A DNA stretch of 8,463 nt from an uncultured Clostridia bacterium (lineage in GTDB: Bacteria > Bacillota > Clostridia > Oscillospirales > Ruminococcaceae): NCBI GenBank assembly GCA_945910715.1, contig CAMDZU010000039.1, positions 1-8,463 of the forward strand, read 5' to 3'. Below are positions 6,156-8,463 of this stretch, piece after piece; the first letter of the stretch is position 1; every line of letters begins with the position of its first letter. Both the position numbers and the translations under genes were made by a program. The notes under the pieces were generated by a model. That model did not search any database, had not been told where the DNA came from, and saw only the letters and a list, made by a program, of their open reading frames with translations.

Positions 6156-7327
6156 TGGTCCTGATTTTCCTCTGCCTTTTTCTGTATAATGGGCAGGGTT
6201 ATTGTTACTGTTGTTCCAACTCCCAGCTTGCTTTCTATATCAAGACTGCCCTCGTGCATGGAAATAATTTCGTCCGCTACCGCAAGACCTATTCCCGACC
6301 CTCTGACAGTATTGTTTGCCTTATAAAAACGCTGCTTTACCTTTGGCAAATCAGCCTCCGAAATTCCGCAGCCGCTGTCACTTACGGAAATTGAAATGCG
6401 GTTTGCGGAAATTGCCGCCTCAACGTTGATAACGCCGCCGCTGCCGCTGTATTTTATGGCGTTGTCGATAATATTGATGAACACCTGTCTTATTCTGTTC
6501 TTGTCGCCGTAAATCATTGCAACGGTGTCAGGCTCGCTGTAATTTATGGTTATTCCCTCGTGGACAGCCCTTTCCGAATACATAAGGAGAGCGTCCGCCA
6601 GCTCCGCAAGAATATCCATATTTGAGCGCTGCAGAGTAAATCTGCCGTTCTGTATTCTTGAAAAGTCCAGCAGCTCCTCCACCATTCCCGAAAGCCGCTC
6701 CGTTTCCGCAATAATAACCTTCATACCCTTTTTAAGGGTATCCTGATCCCTCATTTCCATTATGGTTTCGCTCCAGCCCTTAATTGCCGTAAGGGGAGTT
6801 CTCAGCTCGTGGGAAACGCTGGAGATAAACTCGTTTTTGATAGTTTCGCTGTTTTCCAGCTCGTCCGCCATATAGTTGAACACACGGCAAAGCTCGCCTA
6901 TCTCGTCGTCGCTTTTGATTTCCGCACGGACGGAAAAATCCCCGATTGCAAGCTTTCGTGCAATCTGACTTACCTGTCTTAAAGGGGAAACAATAGACTT
7001 TATGAAGTAAAAGCCTAATATAAGCAAAAGCACCAGTACCAGCACCGAGAAAATGCCGATAAAGAAAACGGTGGTGTAAATCTGCCCGTCAACCTTGGTC
7101 ATGGAAACAATGACTCTGATTGCGCTGTAAGCGGAGTTTCCCTGTGAAATCAGCACCGAAACCGCCATATATTTCTCGCCGCTCGGAAGATTGCCCACAT
7201 ATTCCCCTATGCCCGTTGCATTATTAAGGGCAAGCTGATAGTCGGGCATATCATAGTCGGGATTGGGCTGAAAGCCGCTGCTTGACAGCTCCACCTTGCC
7301 CTTGTTGTTTATCGCCATAAGCTCCAT
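6152..7327 (-). CDS. Catalytic portion of the interrupted histidine kinase
   Basis: Open frame of 391 codons after the nonsense codon, starting at the first in-frame ATG. It keeps half of the sensor domain, TM2 (84-110), HAMP, the H-box histidine (H173) and a full ATP-binding domain (DSGCG 317-321, GSGIGL 343-348). If translated by reinitiation it would be a kinase lacking TM1 and the proximal sensor part, perhaps signal-blind. No good RBS precedes this ATG; the nearest purine tract, GAGGAA at 7346-7351, is 18 nt away. A second ATG at 7318 has GGAG three nt before it. This is an alternative reading of the interrupted gene, not an additional locus. Confidence 0.6.
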   Translation of the reverse strand: MELMAINNKGKVELSSSGFQPNPDYDMPDYQLALNNATGIGEYVGNLPSGEKYMAVSVLISQGNSAYSAIRVIVSMTKVDGQIYTTVFFIGIFSVLVLVLLLILGFYFIKSIVSPLRQVSQIARKLAIGDFSVRAEIKSDDEIGELCRVFNYMADELENSETIKNEFISSVSHELRTPLTAIKGWSETIMEMRDQDTLKKGMKVIIAETERLSGMVEELLDFSRIQNGRFTLQRSNMDILAELADALLMYSERAVHEGITINYSEPDTVAMIYGDKNRIRQVFINIIDNAIKYSGSGGVINVEAAISANRISISVSDSGCGISEADLPKVKQRFYKANNTVRGSGIGLAVADEIISMHEGSLDIESKLGVGTTVTITLPIIQKKAEENQDQ

Positions 7328-7366
7328 TGAGTTTTTCTTGTCAAATTCCTCAACGGCGTTTCTGAT

Positions 7367-7576
7367 TTACGAGGAATAATTGGTGGAAGAGCCGTCATAG
7401 AATCTTGTAAGCACCCCTGCAATTATGTTTGCCTCGCTCTGAATGTACTGGGAAACTGCGTTGTAATAGTAATTCTGAATGGAAAAGAACACGGTAATGT
7501 CAAGAATAAGCAGCAGCACCGCAACAATGCTGAAGCTGTTTACAAACCAGCGTGTAGCTATGCTTTTTTTCGACAT
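7367..7576 (-). CDS. N-terminal fragment of the interrupted histidine kinase
   Basis: 69 codons from the RBS-supported ATG to the premature TAA. The product would be a short cytoplasmic tail (1-10), one membrane helix (11-34) and about 35 residues of the outer sensor domain, ending NYSS. It has no catalytic part and would at most be an orphan single-pass peptide. This is the 5' part of the same interrupted gene. Confidence 0.55.
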   Translation of the reverse strand: MSKKSIATRWFVNSFSIVAVLLLILDITVFFSIQNYYYNAVSQYIQSEANIIAGVLTRFYDGSSTNYSS

Positions 7577-7583
7577 TGCCATT

Positions 7584-7588
7584 CTCCT
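7584..7588 (-). promoter_or_regulatory. Ribosome binding site deciding the kinase start
   Basis: AGGAG on the minus strand (within AAGAGGAG) lies only 1 nt before an ATG at 7582 but 7 nt before the ATG at 7576. The second spacing is the normal one, so translation most likely begins MSKKS rather than MAMSKKS. Confidence 0.7.
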
Positions 7589-7594
7589 CTTGCT

Positions 7595-8302
7595 TTATTT
7601 TCCCCACTTGTAGCCATAACCCCATATTGTCTGAATATACACGGGGTTTGAGGGGTCGTCCTCGATTTTCATACGAAGTCTTCTTATGTTCACATCAACG
7701 ATTTTATCGTCCCCGAAGTAGGAGTCCCCCCATATATGGTGGAGTATGCTCTTTCGGTCAAGGGCGGAATCCCTGTTTTTGAGGAAATATTCCATTATGT
7801 GATATTCAACCTGCGTTAAGTCGATAACCTTGCCGTTTTTGGCGATTGTCCTGCTTTTGGTGTCAATGGTAAAGGGACCTGCAGTAAGCTCTCTGTCCTG
7901 CTTTTCCTCGGATTTTGGAGAGGAAATTGCCACACGGCGGTAAATTGCGTCAATTCGTGCAACCAGCTCCGAGGGCGAAAAGGGCTTTGTAACGTAATCG
8001 TCCGCCCCTATCATAAGGCAGTTTACCTTGTCCATTTCCTGACTTTTGGCGGAAAGCATAATTATGCCCATTGTGGTGCTGCGCTCACGAAGCCACTTGC
8101 AAAGGGCAATTCCGTCCATTCCCGGCATCATTATGTCAAGCAGGGCAATATCGAAAATCATTCCCTGCTGCTCGATAACCTCAACAGCCTTTTCGCCGCA
8201 GTTTACATCTACTACGTCATAGCCCGACCGCTTGAGATTTATTACCACAAAGTCACGGATTGCGTCCTCGTCCTCTACAACAAGAATACGTTTGGTTTTC
8301 AT
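7595..8302 (-). CDS. OmpR/PhoB-family response regulator
   Basis: A 235-aa two-component DNA-binding regulator. The receiver domain (about 4-118) has the acidic pocket E10/D11, the phospho-accepting D56 in LLDIMMPGMDG, the switch S84 and the conserved K106 in TKPF. A linker (about 125-140) leads to an OmpR-type winged-helix domain (about 140-233) with LTQVEYHIMEYFLKN, the recognition region VDVNIRRLRMKI (202-213) and the wing IWGYGYKW (226-233). The length is standard. The RBS AAAGGA lies about 7 nt before the ATG. The kinase gene follows 18 nt after its stop, so the two form a pair; with the kinase interrupted, the regulator may lack its specific phosphodonor. Its target genes and input signal cannot be told from the window; resemblance to PhoB, ResD or WalR is at family level only, so no symbol is given. 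Confidence 0.93.
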   Translation of the reverse strand: MKTKRILVVEDEDAIRDFVVINLKRSGYDVVDVNCGEKAVEVIEQQGMIFDIALLDIMMPGMDGIALCKWLRERSTTMGIIMLSAKSQEMDKVNCLMIGADDYVTKPFSPSELVARIDAIYRRVAISSPKSEEKQDRELTAGPFTIDTKSRTIAKNGKVIDLTQVEYHIMEYFLKNRDSALDRKSILHHIWGDSYFGDDKIVDVNIRRLRMKIEDDPSNPVYIQTIWGYGYKWGK

Positions 8303-8327
8303 ACTTTTTCCTTTCTTATCAGGCGGC

Positions 8328-8463
8328 TTATTCCGTTACAAGTCCGCCCTTTATAACCGCTCTGCTGCTGTCGATAAAGCGCAGGCTGTCGTTTAATTCG
8401 TCGTCTGTAAGGGTAAGGCTGTTGTACACGCTGCCACGCTTTACATAATATTCATATTCGCCC
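8328..8463 (-). CDS. C-terminal end of an unrecognised gene
   Basis: One minus-strand frame is open from the right window edge to a TAA at 8328-8330, giving the last 44 residues of a protein that begins outside the window. The visible part starts GEYEYYVKRGSVYN and ends AVIKGGLVTE; it is polar and probably helical with no motif I can name. The stop lies 25 nt before the response regulator start, on the same strand, so it is probably the preceding gene of the operon. Another minus frame from the edge stops within 12 nt. I do not recognise the family. Confidence 0.6.
   Translation of the reverse strand, partial: GEYEYYVKRGSVYNSLTLTDDELNDSLRFIDSSRAVIKGGLVTE

Larger units (their letters stand above)
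6152..7576 (-). pseudogene. Sensor histidine kinase interrupted by one in-frame TAA
   Basis: A continuous 475-codon frame encodes a membrane histidine kinase except for one TAA at 7367-7369 (codon 70). No frameshift is needed; the frame before and after the stop is the same and the residues between (IRNAVEEFDKKNS, then M) look like normal coding sequence. The domain order in the restored frame is: TM1 at 11-34, extracytoplasmic sensor at about 35-166, TM2 at about 167-193, HAMP at about 193-246, HisKA with SHELRTPL (phospho-accepting H256), and HATPase_c with N-box N368/N372, G1 DSGCG 400-404 and G2 GSGIGL 426-431. All catalytic motifs are intact. The start at 7576 rather than 7582 is set by AGGAG 7 nt upstream. 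It is paired with the response regulator 18 nt upstream. TAA serves as the normal stop in pgsA, rimO, DUF1385 and the regulator here, so code reassignment is excluded. It is either a recent nonsense mutation or a base error in the sequence. Confidence 0.85.

Noticed and set aside
7367..7369. TAA read as a sense codon (alternative genetic code or recoding)
   Set aside because: TAA ends pgsA, rimO, DUF1385 and the response regulator in this window, and no recoding signal is apparent around the codon.

Overview
The window looks like chromosomal DNA from a Gram-positive anaerobe of the Clostridia, most likely a Ruminococcus/Oscillospiraceae-type bacterium. This is inferred from the gene content (YqhQ/DUF1385 next to prmC, recA-recX-rimO-pgsA), the strong AGGAGG-type ribosome binding sites and the moderate GC. 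No ribosomal RNA or other taxonomic marker is present, so the assignment is an inference.

Layout. Positions 1-257 are the trailer (leader-distal) end of a CRISPR array with 32-nt repeats of the type I-C kind and 34-nt spacers. The array reads on the + strand and its leader, and probably its cas genes, lie off the left edge. Positions 258-547 are non-coding and full of short hairpins, including a strong rho-independent terminator for the minus strand. Everything from 548 to the right edge is one dense run of minus-strand genes. In transcription order (right to left) these are: the C-terminal end of an unrecognised gene, an OmpR/PhoB-type response regulator, its sensor histidine kinase (broken by one in-frame TAA), a YqhQ/DUF1385 membrane protein, prmC (release-factor glutamine methyltransferase), recA, recX, rimO (ribosomal protein S12 methylthiotransferase) and pgsA (phosphatidylglycerophosphate synthase), then the terminator. 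CRISPR and operon therefore converge on the hairpin-rich spacer.

How the genes relate. Spacings are 18 nt (regulator-kinase), a 4-nt overlap (kinase-DUF1385), a 7-nt overlap (DUF1385-prmC), 102 nt (prmC-recA), a 1-nt overlap (recA-recX), an 8-nt overlap (recX-rimO) and 11 nt (rimO-pgsA). The 102-nt gap before recA is the only place inside the run with room for a separate promoter, and I see no LexA box of the Gram-positive type in it. RecA and its modulator RecX form a clear functional pair. RimO and PrmC both modify the translation machinery, and PgsA makes the anionic phospholipid precursor.

The observations most worth a second look are the nonsense codon in the histidine kinase, whose downstream catalytic part is otherwise intact; a CRISPR repeat that has lost its first 17 nt while the flanking spacers keep normal length; and the repeated hairpin families in the spacer between array and operon. 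I found no clearly new multi-gene system; most of the window is conserved housekeeping DNA.
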